Shown piece after piece: positions 1 to 7,783 of a stretch of DNA of 64,000 bases. Source of the DNA: Bacillota bacterium (GTDB taxonomy: Bacteria > Bacillota > Clostridia > Lachnospirales > Lachnospiraceae); contig JAEZUM010000006.1 of NCBI GenBank assembly GCA_023421075.1, forward strand, positions 18,592 to 82,591, written 5' to 3'. Position numbers and translations under genes: made by a program. Numbering within the stretch: position 1 is the first letter of the stretch; the number at the start of each line of letters is the position of its first letter. Below the pieces are notes generated by a model. That model searched no databases and had not been told where the DNA came from. It saw only the letters and a list, made by a program, of their open reading frames with translations.

Positions 1-198
1 GAAAATTTAGTGGATAGGCTTGCTTTGAAGGAAATTATCGCTTCTTTGGATGAGAAGGAGCAGGAAATCATCAGGCTTAGATACTTTAAGGATAGAACAC
101 AGACAGATATTGCGAAGGAACTTGGAATCTCACAGGTACAGGTATCCAGAATGGAGAAAAGAATTTTAAAAATAATGCGGGAAAAACTCGGCGCATGA
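1..198 (+). CDS. sigF: RNA polymerase sporulation sigma factor SigF, C-terminal part (truncated by window edge)
   Basis: The frame is open from the first base and ends at a TGA at 196-198. The visible 65 residues form a sigma-70 region 4: a helix with LDEKEQEIIRLRYF, then the helix-turn-helix QTDIAKELGISQVQVSRMEK that contacts the -35 element. Assignment to the forespore factor SigF rests on similarity of this region and on the gene order: spoVAC, spoVAD and spoVAE follow on the same strand. SigF drives early forespore transcription and would be held by SpoIIAB, expected upstream outside the window. Regions 1-3 cannot be seen, so SigG is a less likely alternative. Confidence 0.85.
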   Translation, partial: ENLVDRLALKEIIASLDEKEQEIIRLRYFKDRTQTDIAKELGISQVQVSRMEKRILKIMREKLGA

Positions 199-273
199 CT
201 GCTATATCTTTCCAGTATAGTTAAAAATTTATCTCATATACTATAAACAGTGAAAATTTGTTGGTTTCAATAA

Positions 274-306
274 AAAAGCATCAGTTTTAATTACTGATGC
301 TTTTTT
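274..306 (+). terminator. Rho-independent terminator after sigF
   Basis: An inverted repeat with arms AAAAGCATCAGT and ACTGATGCTTTT around a 7-base loop is followed by a run of T at 301-306. It lies about 75 bases after the sigF stop and separates sigF from the spoVA genes, so these probably have their own forespore promoter. I could not place that promoter with confidence. Confidence 0.85.
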
Positions 307-380
307 ATGTCCGTGTGTTCAACGAAGTTTGACACACTTGCCACAATAACATGAGTGAAAGATGGAGTGTGAGGGTAGAT

Positions 381-533
381 ATGACATCCAGGCGGAAAAT
401 AATGTGGGTTGCAGCTTTTATTCTGATCATGGCGGTTGCAATTGTTTTGTGCGTAGAGTTGTTTGGAACTGCGCGGGATACTCAATATGACGGGACCTTA
501 GTCAGAGTTGGGATAGAACACTTATTCAGTTGA
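381..533 (+). CDS. Small single-pass membrane protein between sigF and spoVAC
   Basis: This encodes 50 residues. The start at 381 is preferred over an in-frame ATG at 351 because GAGGG lies 5 bases upstream of it and nothing similar precedes 351. The N-terminus is basic (TSRRK), then comes one strongly hydrophobic segment of about 18 residues (IMWVAAFILIMAVAIVLC), then a short polar tail with YDGTLVRVG. Its place between sigF and the spoVA genes suggests forespore expression and a role at a spore membrane, but this is context only. I do not recognise a named family. Confidence 0.6.
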   Translation: MTSRRKIMWVAAFILIMAVAIVLCVELFGTARDTQYDGTLVRVGIEHLFS

Positions 534-591
534 ATTCCGTTTCTTAATCCATAATAGTTATGCAATAAGCAGGAAGGGAGCAGATCGGTTT

Positions 592-1095
592 ATGGCGAAT
601 CAAAAGAAAGAAACTGCCTCGAATGTGGTAAGAGAGCAGGATACACAGAAGAGAAATCAAATGTATAATAAGTACGTTAAGCAGGAAACTCCGAAATTCA
701 GTGTTCTTAAGAATTCGATAAAGGCTTTTATTATTGGAGGAATTATTTGCACGATAGGACAAGCTTTCATCGCTTACTATCAGTATCTTGGAGCAGAGGA
801 AGAGATTGCTAAATCATATAACACTGTAACGCTGGTCTTTCTAGCAATCTTATTTACCGGTTTGGGGTTATATCAAAAGTTGGCTAAATTCGGCGGAGCC
901 GGAACCCTAGTTCCGATCACTGGCTTTGCCAATTCAGTTGCAGCACCGGCGGTAGAGTATAAGAAGGAGGGACAGGTCTTTGGTGTCGGCTGTAAGATTT
1001 TTACGATTGCCGGTCCGGTTATTCTATATGGTATTTTTTCCACCTGGGTGCTAGGACTTATCTATTATATTCTGAAACAGCTCAAGATCGTTTAG
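592..1095 (+). CDS. spoVAC: Stage V sporulation protein AC
   Basis: SpoVAC is a membrane subunit of the SpoVA channel, which moves Ca-dipicolinic acid into the forespore late in sporulation and releases it at germination. The 167-residue product has a polar N-terminal tail of about 40 residues and hydrophobic segments near residues 45-63, 78-95 and 140-165. Between them is the SpoVAC/AE signature with FGGAGTLVPITGFANSVAAP. The ATG follows GGAAGGGAG at a slightly long spacing. spoVAD begins 20 bases after the stop, so the genes are probably one transcript. The N-terminal tail makes it slightly longer than the roughly 150 residues usual for Bacillus SpoVAC. Confidence 0.95.
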   Translation: MANQKKETASNVVREQDTQKRNQMYNKYVKQETPKFSVLKNSIKAFIIGGIICTIGQAFIAYYQYLGAEEEIAKSYNTVTLVFLAILFTGLGLYQKLAKFGGAGTLVPITGFANSVAAPAVEYKKEGQVFGVGCKIFTIAGPVILYGIFSTWVLGLIYYILKQLKIV

Positions 1096-1114
1096 ATAAT
1101 AAGTGGAGGTATAT

Positions 1115-2167
1115 ATGTCACAGCAAAACAATAGTGCAAGTAAAATGGTTGGAAAACAAAGCATTCTCTTTCATAATCCTCCCTGTATTCTCTCCGCTGC
1201 TTCCATAGCGGGTAAAAAAGAAGGTGAAGGACCGTTAGGTTCCCATTTTGATATGATAGAGGAAGACCCGCTTGCCGGCAAAAAAACTTGGGAGGATGCA
1301 GAAAGCGAGTTAATGAAAAGGGCTGCAGAGAAAGCTCTTGAGAAAGCGGGCTTAGCAAGTAAGGATATCAGGTATCTGGTCGGAGGTGACCTGTTAGGTC
1401 AATTGATTGCAACATCCTTTGGAATTCATGAACTGGAGATACCGATGTTAGGAATCTACGGTGCATGCTCGACGATGGGAGAAGCCATGACAATTGGTTC
1501 GATCCTCGTGGAGGGAGGCTTTGCGGATCGCGTCATCGCAATTACCTCAAGTCATTTTGCCGGGGCTGAGAAGCAATTTCGTTTTCCGCTTGATTATGGC
1601 AATCAGAGACCCTATTCCGCCTCCTGGACAGTAACCGGAAGCGGTGCCGTAATTATTGGTGACCCTAGTTTAGCACCAAAGGACGGGAAGGCGCAGGTGA
1701 CAATCAAAGGGGTTACCATTGGAAAGATTGTGGATTATGGATTAAAGGATTCCATGAATATGGGGGCGGCTATGGCTCCGGCGGCTTATGAGACAATCAA
1801 GCAGAATCTAGAGGATCTGGGAGTAGAGCCAAACTATTATGATAAAATAATCACCGGTGATTTGGGTTATGTGGGAAAAAATATTCTGATCGATCTACTG
1901 AAAGAAAAGAATTATGATATATCGGGCAATCATATGGATTGCGGTATAGAGATTTTTGATAAAGATAATCAAGACACACATGCAGGTGGCAGTGGTTGTG
2001 GCTGTTCCGCGGTTACCTTAGCAGGTTATATATTAAAGCAGTTACGGGAAGGTAACTGGAAGAGGGTACTGTTTATTCCTACCGGAGCACTATTGTCTCA
2101 GGTGAGTTTTAATGAAGGCAATTCAGTACCTGGTATTGCACATGCTGTAATGATTGAAAGGAGCTAG
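1115..2167 (+). CDS. spoVAD: Stage V sporulation protein AD
   Basis: SpoVAD is the soluble, thiolase-fold component of the SpoVA complex and binds dipicolinic acid directly. The 350-residue length is usual for the family. Diagnostic stretches are the N-terminal LFHNPPCILSAASIAGKKEG, the DLLGQLIATSFGIHELEIP segment, GIYGACSTMGEA around the thiolase-like Cys position, and GGSGCGCSAVT near the C-terminus. The start at 1115 is chosen because GTGGAGG lies just upstream; an in-frame GTG at 1103 lacks such a site. It sits between spoVAC and spoVAE with gaps of 20 and 2 bases, so co-translation is expected. Confidence 0.96.
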   Translation: MSQQNNSASKMVGKQSILFHNPPCILSAASIAGKKEGEGPLGSHFDMIEEDPLAGKKTWEDAESELMKRAAEKALEKAGLASKDIRYLVGGDLLGQLIATSFGIHELEIPMLGIYGACSTMGEAMTIGSILVEGGFADRVIAITSSHFAGAEKQFRFPLDYGNQRPYSASWTVTGSGAVIIGDPSLAPKDGKAQVTIKGVTIGKIVDYGLKDSMNMGAAMAPAAYETIKQNLEDLGVEPNYYDKIITGDLGYVGKNILIDLLKEKNYDISGNHMDCGIEIFDKDNQDTHAGGSGCGCSAVTLAGYILKQLREGNWKRVLFIPTGALLSQVSFNEGNSVPGIAHAVMIERS

Positions 2168-2169
2168 CC

Positions 2170-2526
2170 ATGGAATATGTAAAAGCGTTCTTGGTAGGAG
2201 GAGCAATCTGTGCGGTGGTACAGGTTCTTCTGGATAAAACAAAACTTCTTCCCGGAAGGGTAATGGTTATTCTGGTATGCCTCGGTGCGATACTGGGAGC
2301 AGTTGGTATCTATGAACCCTTTGCCAAATGGGCCGGAGCCGGTGCCGGTGTACCTCTGACCGGATTCGGTAACATTTTGTTCAAGGGAGTAAAGGAATCG
2401 GTTGATAAGGAGGGCTTTATCGGAATATTTAAGGGAGGCTTTACATCCTCGGCGGTTGGTATTTCCTCCGCTTTGATCTTTGCCTACATTGCTTCCTGGT
2501 TCTTCGGACCGAAGATGAAATCATAA
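2170..2526 (+). CDS. spoVAE: Stage V sporulation protein AE
   Basis: SpoVAE is the second small membrane subunit of the SpoVA channel and a paralogue of SpoVAC. The 118-residue product has about four hydrophobic segments and the shared motif KWAGAGAGVPLTGFGN, which matches the GGAGTLVPITGFAN region of SpoVAC in this operon. The ATG follows AAGGAGC and comes 2 bases after the spoVAD stop. The minimal AC-AD-AE set is the conserved core found in Clostridia; spoVAA/AB/B are not seen here. A strong terminator follows. Confidence 0.95.
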   Translation: MEYVKAFLVGGAICAVVQVLLDKTKLLPGRVMVILVCLGAILGAVGIYEPFAKWAGAGAGVPLTGFGNILFKGVKESVDKEGFIGIFKGGFTSSAVGISSALIFAYIASWFFGPKMKS

Positions 2527-2561
2527 GTATCAAAGGCTGTATCATAAAATAAATAAAGAAT

Positions 2562-2614
2562 GAAAGAATAACAGCATCCCTCACAAACAGATTGAGGGAT
2601 GCTGTTATTCTTTC
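2562..2614. terminator. Bidirectional terminator between spoVAE and the class A PBP gene
   Basis: A perfect 22-base-pair inverted repeat has arms at 2562-2583 and 2593-2614, with a 9-base loop. The outer part of each arm is A-rich or T-rich, giving a U-rich 3' end on both strands. It lies between two convergent genes and can end both transcripts. Confidence 0.9.
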
Positions 2615-2644
2615 GTATTATTCGCTTTAAATTAACTCACTTAA

Positions 2645-5362
2645 TTATGGCAATACCATTTGATTCGGCAATCCTTGTGTACCGTCAATCGGAGTATCTT
2701 CATAGATCTCATCCTCATATTCGTCTTCAAAGAACTCATCATCCTCGAAGATGTCCTCCGGGATAGTCGGTTCTTCCACATTGGAGGATCCCGGTTTATG
2801 AATGAGGCAGGGTGCTGTCGGATAAAGAAAAGGAGTATCCGCAGTAACAGCCGTTTCAGTCTTATTCAGATAAACCGCTTCTTCCACAGTGGGGCAGTTT
2901 TCGGTTGCTAAAGCATGGGATTCGGTACAAACCGTTGCCTTCACATGAATGTCACACTTTTCGGTAGGCTGAGTCCCCTTTGCAAAATACTCAACCCTCG
3001 TTGTATCACCACCCAGATAGTGATCACATACTCCTTCTACTGCCAGCTTACCGGACTTGGTACATATTCTTGCAGTAACGACGGATTCGGGAATCTTAAA
3101 GGATTTTGTTTCAAGGTTCTTCTGGATGTGGATCTGCTCCATGATCTGCTTCCAGATCTTACGCTGATAGGTCTTTTCTGACTGGCTGCGGTTATTATCA
3201 AAACCGGACCAAACAGTTGCAGTATAGTAAGGAGAGAAGCCGGAGAACCATAAATCATTGTAATCTGAGGTTGATCCTGTCTTACCGGCAATTGGCATAT
3301 CAATGGCAGTTAATCTTAGGTTCTTGCCGGTACCGATCTTTACAACATCCTCCATAGCACTGGTTAACAGGAATGCAGTGGATTCCTTCATTACCTGATC
3401 GCGAGAAGGAGTCTTAGATAATAGCACCTTTCCGTTATGATCGAGTATTTTGGTATAGAATATTGGTTCCGTATATACACCACTATTGGCGATAGCAGCA
3501 TATGCTGCTGTTAATTCAAGATTGCTGACACCGTCCGTCAGACCACCGAGAGCCATCGGATAATTAATATCAGATACGACACGACCATCACTCTCTTTAC
3601 GGGAATCAACCAGGGAGGTAAAGCCTAATTTCAGAAGATAATCATAACCTATCTCCGGCGTCACCTCTTCAAAAGTCTTAACGGTAACAATATTCATAGA
3701 ATTATAGATGCCTTTTCGTAAAGTACTTAATCCTTCATATTTCTTGGTTGAAGTCCAATTGTTCACTTCCTTCTTAGTACCGGGATAGTAGTACGGACCT
3801 GCATCATCCTGAACGTCCGCCAGAGTTAACCCTTTCATATCGAAGGCAGGAAGGTAGGTAGACAGTACCTTAAAGGTAGAACCGGGTTGCCTTACCGTAT
3901 TTGTTGCACGGTTTAAGGTACGGTTACCGGTCTTCTCACCACGTCCACCTTCAATCGCAACGATTTCACCGGAATATTGATCCATCACGACAAAGGAGGT
4001 CTGAGGCTGTAAGGTCATGGTAACCTTTTCTCCAAGAATGGTATCACCTTTCTGAACCTTTGCTTCACGGAAGGCATCAATCTTGGCCTGCATATCTTCT
4101 TTATCGGTAAAAAGCAAGGAGAACTTACTTCCATTATCGTTGACATATAAGCCGTCCGGATCTGCAAAGTCCTTATAATACTCTAATAAATCATTACCAT
4201 GATAATGGATGGTAGTTTTCTCGGCATCATTCTTCTGAATAGATAATGCGTAGGTAAGCTCCCAGAAGGAGGTTCCTATCTCGGGGAAATTTGCTTCGTC
4301 TGCGAATACATCATCACAAATGCCCTGTATCGTAGAATCCTGCGTGGTATAAATACTTAATCCGCCGCTATAAAGGAGGGTAGAAGCCTGTGTCTGGGTA
4401 TATCCCAGCTCGGATTGCAGATCGTCCATAACCTGCTCAATTAATTCATCTACGAAGTAACTATAATAGGAAGTAGTGTCAAGTTCCTCATTTACAGATT
4501 GAATTCTGGAATATACTTCATCTGCCTTGGCGATATCATACTCTGCTTGATCACAATAGCCCTGATCCAGCATCTCGTCTAAGATCTCATTACGACGGGT
4601 TTCATTGTTCTCAGGATAGGTGATCGGATTACGATAGACCGGTAACTGAGCAATGGCTGCAATAACAGCGGCTTCGGATAAGGTTAAATCCTTGGCATCT
4701 TTATTAAAATAACGTTTGGAGGCTGTCTGGATACCATAAGTACCGGAGCCAAGATTAATGGTATTAAGATAGTATTCAAGAATCATTTCTTTATCTAGCC
4801 GGTTTTCCAGCTGAACGGCCAGAAACTGTTCTTGAATCTTACGTTCCAGCTTCTCGATAAAGGTGGTTTCACGGCCGCCGTCGAATACCTGGTTCTTAAT
4901 CAGCTGTTGCGTGATGGTACTTCCACCCTCTGAAAAATCACCGCTCTTGAGTCCGAGTACACCGGCACGTAAAATACCACGTACATCAATACCGTTATGC
5001 TCGTAGAAACGCTCATCCTCGACACTGATAAATGCATATTTCACATGTTCAGGAAGATCTGCCAATGAAACATAGACACGGTTTGCCTGAGCGCCGATCA
5101 GATTCTCAATGGCATTACCTTCTCTGTCATAAATAGTGGTTGTAAAACCTGTCGGCACAACATTGATCTGTGAGATATCGGGAGCGCTGTCTACCACCCC
5201 TTTAATATAACCGAAGCCAGCAAAGCATCCGACAATTGCAAGAAAAACAAAAGCAACAATACATAATCGAAATAATGTTATTCTTGTTTTTGATACCAGC
5301 CTTCTTGAAGTAGATTTTATATAATGTTGTTTATTTTCAATCCCTCGTTTACTGTAATCCAT
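2645..5362 (-). CDS. Class A penicillin-binding protein (PBP1A family)
   Basis: This is a bifunctional peptidoglycan synthase: an N-terminal GT51 glycosyltransferase polymerises lipid II and a C-terminal transpeptidase crosslinks stem peptides. From the chosen start it has 905 residues. It shows one N-terminal membrane anchor, GT51 signatures (EDERFYEHNGID, GGSTITQQLIKN), the transpeptidase serine in STFK (Ser495, Lys498) and KTGST (Lys694). A very acidic tail (EDDEFFEDEYEDEIYED) closes the protein. The start at 5362 is preferred to the ATG at 5374 because GGAG sits 6 bases before it. Family membership is certain; the exact paralogue (PonA/PbpF-type) is not. Confidence 0.93.
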   Translation of the reverse strand: MDYSKRGIENKQHYIKSTSRRLVSKTRITLFRLCIVAFVFLAIVGCFAGFGYIKGVVDSAPDISQINVVPTGFTTTIYDREGNAIENLIGAQANRVYVSLADLPEHVKYAFISVEDERFYEHNGIDVRGILRAGVLGLKSGDFSEGGSTITQQLIKNQVFDGGRETTFIEKLERKIQEQFLAVQLENRLDKEMILEYYLNTINLGSGTYGIQTASKRYFNKDAKDLTLSEAAVIAAIAQLPVYRNPITYPENNETRRNEILDEMLDQGYCDQAEYDIAKADEVYSRIQSVNEELDTTSYYSYFVDELIEQVMDDLQSELGYTQTQASTLLYSGGLSIYTTQDSTIQGICDDVFADEANFPEIGTSFWELTYALSIQKNDAEKTTIHYHGNDLLEYYKDFADPDGLYVNDNGSKFSLLFTDKEDMQAKIDAFREAKVQKGDTILGEKVTMTLQPQTSFVVMDQYSGEIVAIEGGRGEKTGNRTLNRATNTVRQPGSTFKVLSTYLPAFDMKGLTLADVQDDAGPYYYPGTKKEVNNWTSTKKYEGLSTLRKGIYNSMNIVTVKTFEEVTPEIGYDYLLKLGFTSLVDSRKESDGRVVSDINYPMALGGLTDGVSNLELTAAYAAIANSGVYTEPIFYTKILDHNGKVLLSKTPSRDQVMKESTAFLLTSAMEDVVKIGTGKNLRLTAIDMPIAGKTGSTSDYNDLWFSGFSPYYTATVWSGFDNNRSQSEKTYQRKIWKQIMEQIHIQKNLETKSFKIPESVVTARICTKSGKLAVEGVCDHYLGGDTTRVEYFAKGTQPTEKCDIHVKATVCTESHALATENCPTVEEAVYLNKTETAVTADTPFLYPTAPCLIHKPGSSNVEEPTIPEDIFEDDEFFEDEYEDEIYEDTPIDGTQGLPNQMVLP

Positions 5363-5718
5363 ACTTAACTCCATTCTGCCTTATGGTGATACATATAATA
5401 TCACACACGGTGCAAATTAACATTCTACTGTCTGTCTAAAGTCACGTAATGAGCAAAGCTTGCCACTTTATTCACTAACCTACATTATACCAAAGATATC
5501 AGTTGAAATAAAGCTTTAATTTCTAGGATGCCCAGAAAATCCCATAAAATAGGGTAAATATGGGTAGAAAAGGTACTTTCGCCCTATTTTTTAATATATT
5601 TCCCAAAATTATACATGAAAACGCAGAGAAAATCATGGTTTTCACTATTTGTACACACAAAACGTGGATATGTGTCGAAATATAACGAAGACGAGAAAAT
5701 GGTGCGTTAAATATAACT

Positions 5719-5746
5719 TTGCCAATGATAATTTACTGTGTATAAT
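5719..5746 (+). promoter_or_regulatory. Candidate sigma-A promoter in the 5363-5796 intergenic region
   Basis: TTGCCA at 5719-5724 and TATAAT at 5741-5746 are separated by 16 bases, about 50 bases before the DUF6514 gene. The rest of this roughly 430-base gap shows no gene. It holds one weak hairpin with arms at 5546-5554 and 5582-5590 followed by a few T bases, and must also contain the promoter of the leftward PBP gene. Confidence 0.5.
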
Positions 5747-5796
5747 GAAATTTGTCAGCAATTTTCTAATTTTATGAATGTGGGGGTAATGTTTTT

Positions 5797-6087
5797 ATGA
5801 AACAGGTACAGCTACTTTATAGCAACCGGGTTATGCTGGAAGACACAAGAAGCATGCAACTGGATTACTGCCTAATGGAGAGCATCTCAGAAGAGGACCA
5901 GGGGACACCTTATTATGGGATCAAGATTTCGAAGTATCTGGGAGATACGGTAGAAATGGATGAAGTAGAGGGGGTATCTACTTCAAGAGACAGTGTTGTA
6001 ACGATTCTAAAGAAATTATTTCAATTTGAAGTCACGCCGATTTCTATGGTTGAAATAGTGGACGAGCTTATAACGCAGGGATTATAG
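5797..6087 (+). CDS. DUF6514 family protein
   Basis: This 96-residue soluble protein has the N-terminal pattern KQVQLLYSNRVMLED and then DYCLMES, which I recognise as the clostridial DUF6514 family of unknown function. The start follows GTGGGGGTAATG-type purine-rich sequence. The C-terminal half has TSRDSVVTILKKLFQFEVTPISMVEIVDEL, an amphipathic region with no membrane segment. Its last 6 bases overlap the end of the convergent yigZ-like gene. The function is unknown; conservation across Clostridia suggests a regulatory or housekeeping role. Confidence 0.75.
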   Translation: MKQVQLLYSNRVMLEDTRSMQLDYCLMESISEEDQGTPYYGIKISKYLGDTVEMDEVEGVSTSRDSVVTILKKLFQFEVTPISMVEIVDELITQGL

Positions 6088-6744
6088 GCAGGAATCGAAG
6101 AGGTGTACTTCACCATCGATTATGGTGAAGTATACCTTACCTAACTCATCAGGAATTGCTGAACCATTTGTGAGTTCAGCAATTTTTTTTGTGAATTTTT
6201 CAAATTGGCTGGGAGGCACCAACAATTCAAGGCGCACTATATCGGTATACTCCGAGGAAAGAAGAGTCAGTTGTTCCTGATTAATATAGTATAGAAGCTT
6301 ACCAACCAGATTGTAATCGGTTGTTATAATAGTCCGAATACCAAGTTCTTTGGTTATAAGCTTACATTGCTTCAGTCCTTCCAGGGTTGCGGATTGATAA
6401 GCCTTAACCAATCCTCCGGTTCCCAGCAAGGTTCCGCCGAAATATCTGGTTACTACAACAACAAGATTTGTGAGCTCATGAGCCAAAAGAACATCTAACA
6501 TTGGTTTTCCGGCTGTTTTGCTTGGCTCTCCGTCATCTGAGCATCGCATAATAGACGCTTCGTTTCCGATGACATAGGCTGAACAATTATGGGAGGCATC
6601 CCAATATTTTTTCTTAAGCATTTCGATGAATTGAAGAGCTTCTTCTTCAGATTCTACGGGACAGATTGTTGCTATAAATCTGGATTTTTTCATCACAAAT
6701 TCTCCTGTGCCGCCTTCATAAACGGTTTTAAAAGCTTCCTTCAT
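6082..6744 (-). CDS. YigZ/IMPACT family protein
   Basis: This 220-residue protein belongs to the widely conserved YigZ family, related to the eukaryotic translational regulator IMPACT. The N-terminal domain carries KKSRFIATICPVESEEEA, then DASHNCSAYVIG and CSDDGEPSKTAGKPMLDVL, the strongest signature, then VVVVTRYFGGTLLGTGGLVKAY. The last 70 residues form the DUF1949-type ferredoxin-like domain. The biochemical role in bacteria is unsettled; a link to translation is inferred from the homologue. The gene is convergent with DUF6514 (6-base overlap) and divergent from the VanZ-like gene. Confidence 0.9.
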   Translation of the reverse strand: MKEAFKTVYEGGTGEFVMKKSRFIATICPVESEEEALQFIEMLKKKYWDASHNCSAYVIGNEASIMRCSDDGEPSKTAGKPMLDVLLAHELTNLVVVVTRYFGGTLLGTGGLVKAYQSATLEGLKQCKLITKELGIRTIITTDYNLVGKLLYYINQEQLTLLSSEYTDIVRLELLVPPSQFEKFTKKIAELTNGSAIPDELGKVYFTIIDGEVHLFDSCL

Positions 6745-6859
6745 ATGATCGAAATCCTTTCTATGAATGTGTTGTTGCCATTTTTGTGTACCTTATGGTA
6801 TCATGATATCGTGTGATTATACATACTTTTATCAAGGTAGATTATCCTCGGAGGTCCGA

Positions 6860-7342
6860 ATGAAACTAAAATATATTTCCTGGTTGCCCGCTCTCATCAT
6901 CATGATCGTTATCTTCTGCTTTTCTGCGAAACCCGCTGAAGATTCGGGAGAGAGCAGCTTGTTGATCTCACGACAGCTTCTGAGTGTATATGAAGATATT
7001 ACGAATGTATCCTATCAAGGATTAGAGGAGCTTCAGGTTCTGGAGCTGCTTGACCATATTGTACGAAAGACAGCTCATTTTATTGAATATATGGTCTTAG
7101 CTGCAGCGTGGTTTCTTCATTTTACCATATGGAAGACAGAGCTTAAGCGCAGAGTAGGCTTTTCGATTCTAATCGCTTCTGCTTATGCGGCAACGGATGA
7201 ATATCATCAGACCTTTGTCGCAGGACGAAGCGGACAGATCAGCGATGTAGTGTTGGACAGCTGTGGGGCGCTTGCCGGAGCATTTATCTTATTATTGATA
7301 GTAATTATAATTAGGAAGTGTCAACACAAACGCAAAATATGA
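6860..7342 (+). CDS. VanZ family membrane protein
   Basis: The product is about 160 residues with four hydrophobic segments. Conserved VanZ features are FCFSAKPAEDS after the first segment, the HIVRKTAHFIEYMVLA stretch in the second, and ATDEYHQTFVAGRSGQISDVVLDS before the last. VanZ of the teicoplanin cluster confers low-level glycopeptide tolerance, but most chromosomal relatives have no known role, so resistance should not be inferred. The start at 6860 has GGAGG 5 bases upstream; an upstream ATG at 6767 in the same frame lacks a ribosome site. Confidence 0.85.
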   Translation: MKLKYISWLPALIIMIVIFCFSAKPAEDSGESSLLISRQLLSVYEDITNVSYQGLEELQVLELLDHIVRKTAHFIEYMVLAAAWFLHFTIWKTELKRRVGFSILIASAYAATDEYHQTFVAGRSGQISDVVLDSCGALAGAFILLLIVIIIRKCQHKRKI

Positions 7343-7528
7343 TTAAAGCATGGCAGTGAATCGATTTAATTCTCTGGCATAGCTATAATCGATTTCGGAT
7401 AGTGCTTCCTGGAGCGAAAGCTGGTCAATATTTAAGCTTTTGCACAAATCCTCTAAGCTATGATATTCGTCTCTTAGCTTTGTATTGATATAACTTAACA
7501 GGATATAGGGGTCTTTCGGTATTCTCAT
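7343..7528 (-). CDS. DUF4250 domain-containing small protein
   Basis: This 61-residue protein begins MRIPKDPYILLSYINTKLRD and continues with LEDLCKSLNID, the pattern of the DUF4250 family found in Clostridia. It reads as a small helical protein, possibly with a helix-turn-helix-like fold (LEDLCKSLNIDQLSLQEALSEI), though no function is known. The start at 7528 is chosen because AAAGGAG lies 6 bases upstream on the minus strand; the longer frame to 7591 adds an implausible hydrophobic stretch. It lies tail-to-tail with the VanZ-like gene, with stops adjacent. Confidence 0.75.
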   Translation of the reverse strand: MRIPKDPYILLSYINTKLRDEYHSLEDLCKSLNIDQLSLQEALSEIDYSYARELNRFTAML

Positions 7529-7621
7529 TGGGGCTCCTTTAATAAATGAAATGAAAATGATAAGTAGATTATATCTTTTTATTATGCACATTCTGAACCA
7601 TTTTTCAAGTTAATACCGAAA

Positions 7622-7745
7622 TAGTGTGAAAATAAAGAGCAATTTTCACACTTCCAAGTTTGTGCCTGCAAATCCTCGGCACAAACTAAAACTAAGGCAA
7701 GGTAAGTAAGATTAGTGTGAAAATAAAGATCAATTTTCACACTTC
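7622..7745. repeat. Repeated hairpin element upstream of rarA
   Basis: Two near-identical units of about 35 bases, 91 bases apart (from 7622 and 7713), each contain the perfect inverted repeat GTGTGAAAAT-N8-ATTTTCACAC (7624-7651 and 7715-7742). They differ at one base in the loop. Between them lies a third inverted repeat, GTTTGTGCC-N11-GGCACAAAC (7658-7686). None is followed by a T-run, so these are not ordinary terminators. The intergenic space separates the divergent DUF4250 and rarA genes, so they could be operators or structured RNA in the rarA leader. Confidence 0.8.
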
Positions 7746-7783
7746 CATATTTATGTCGGTTTTCGTAAAGGTAGGGTGATATT

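Noticed and set aside
6860..7342. Glycopeptide resistance by the VanZ-like gene
   Set aside because: No vanA/H/X or vanRS genes are nearby; chromosomal VanZ-family genes are common and mostly unrelated to resistance.
7622..7745. CRISPR array
   Set aside because: Only two copies of a palindromic unit are present, 91 bases apart, and the intervening sequence is itself palindromic; no cas gene is near.
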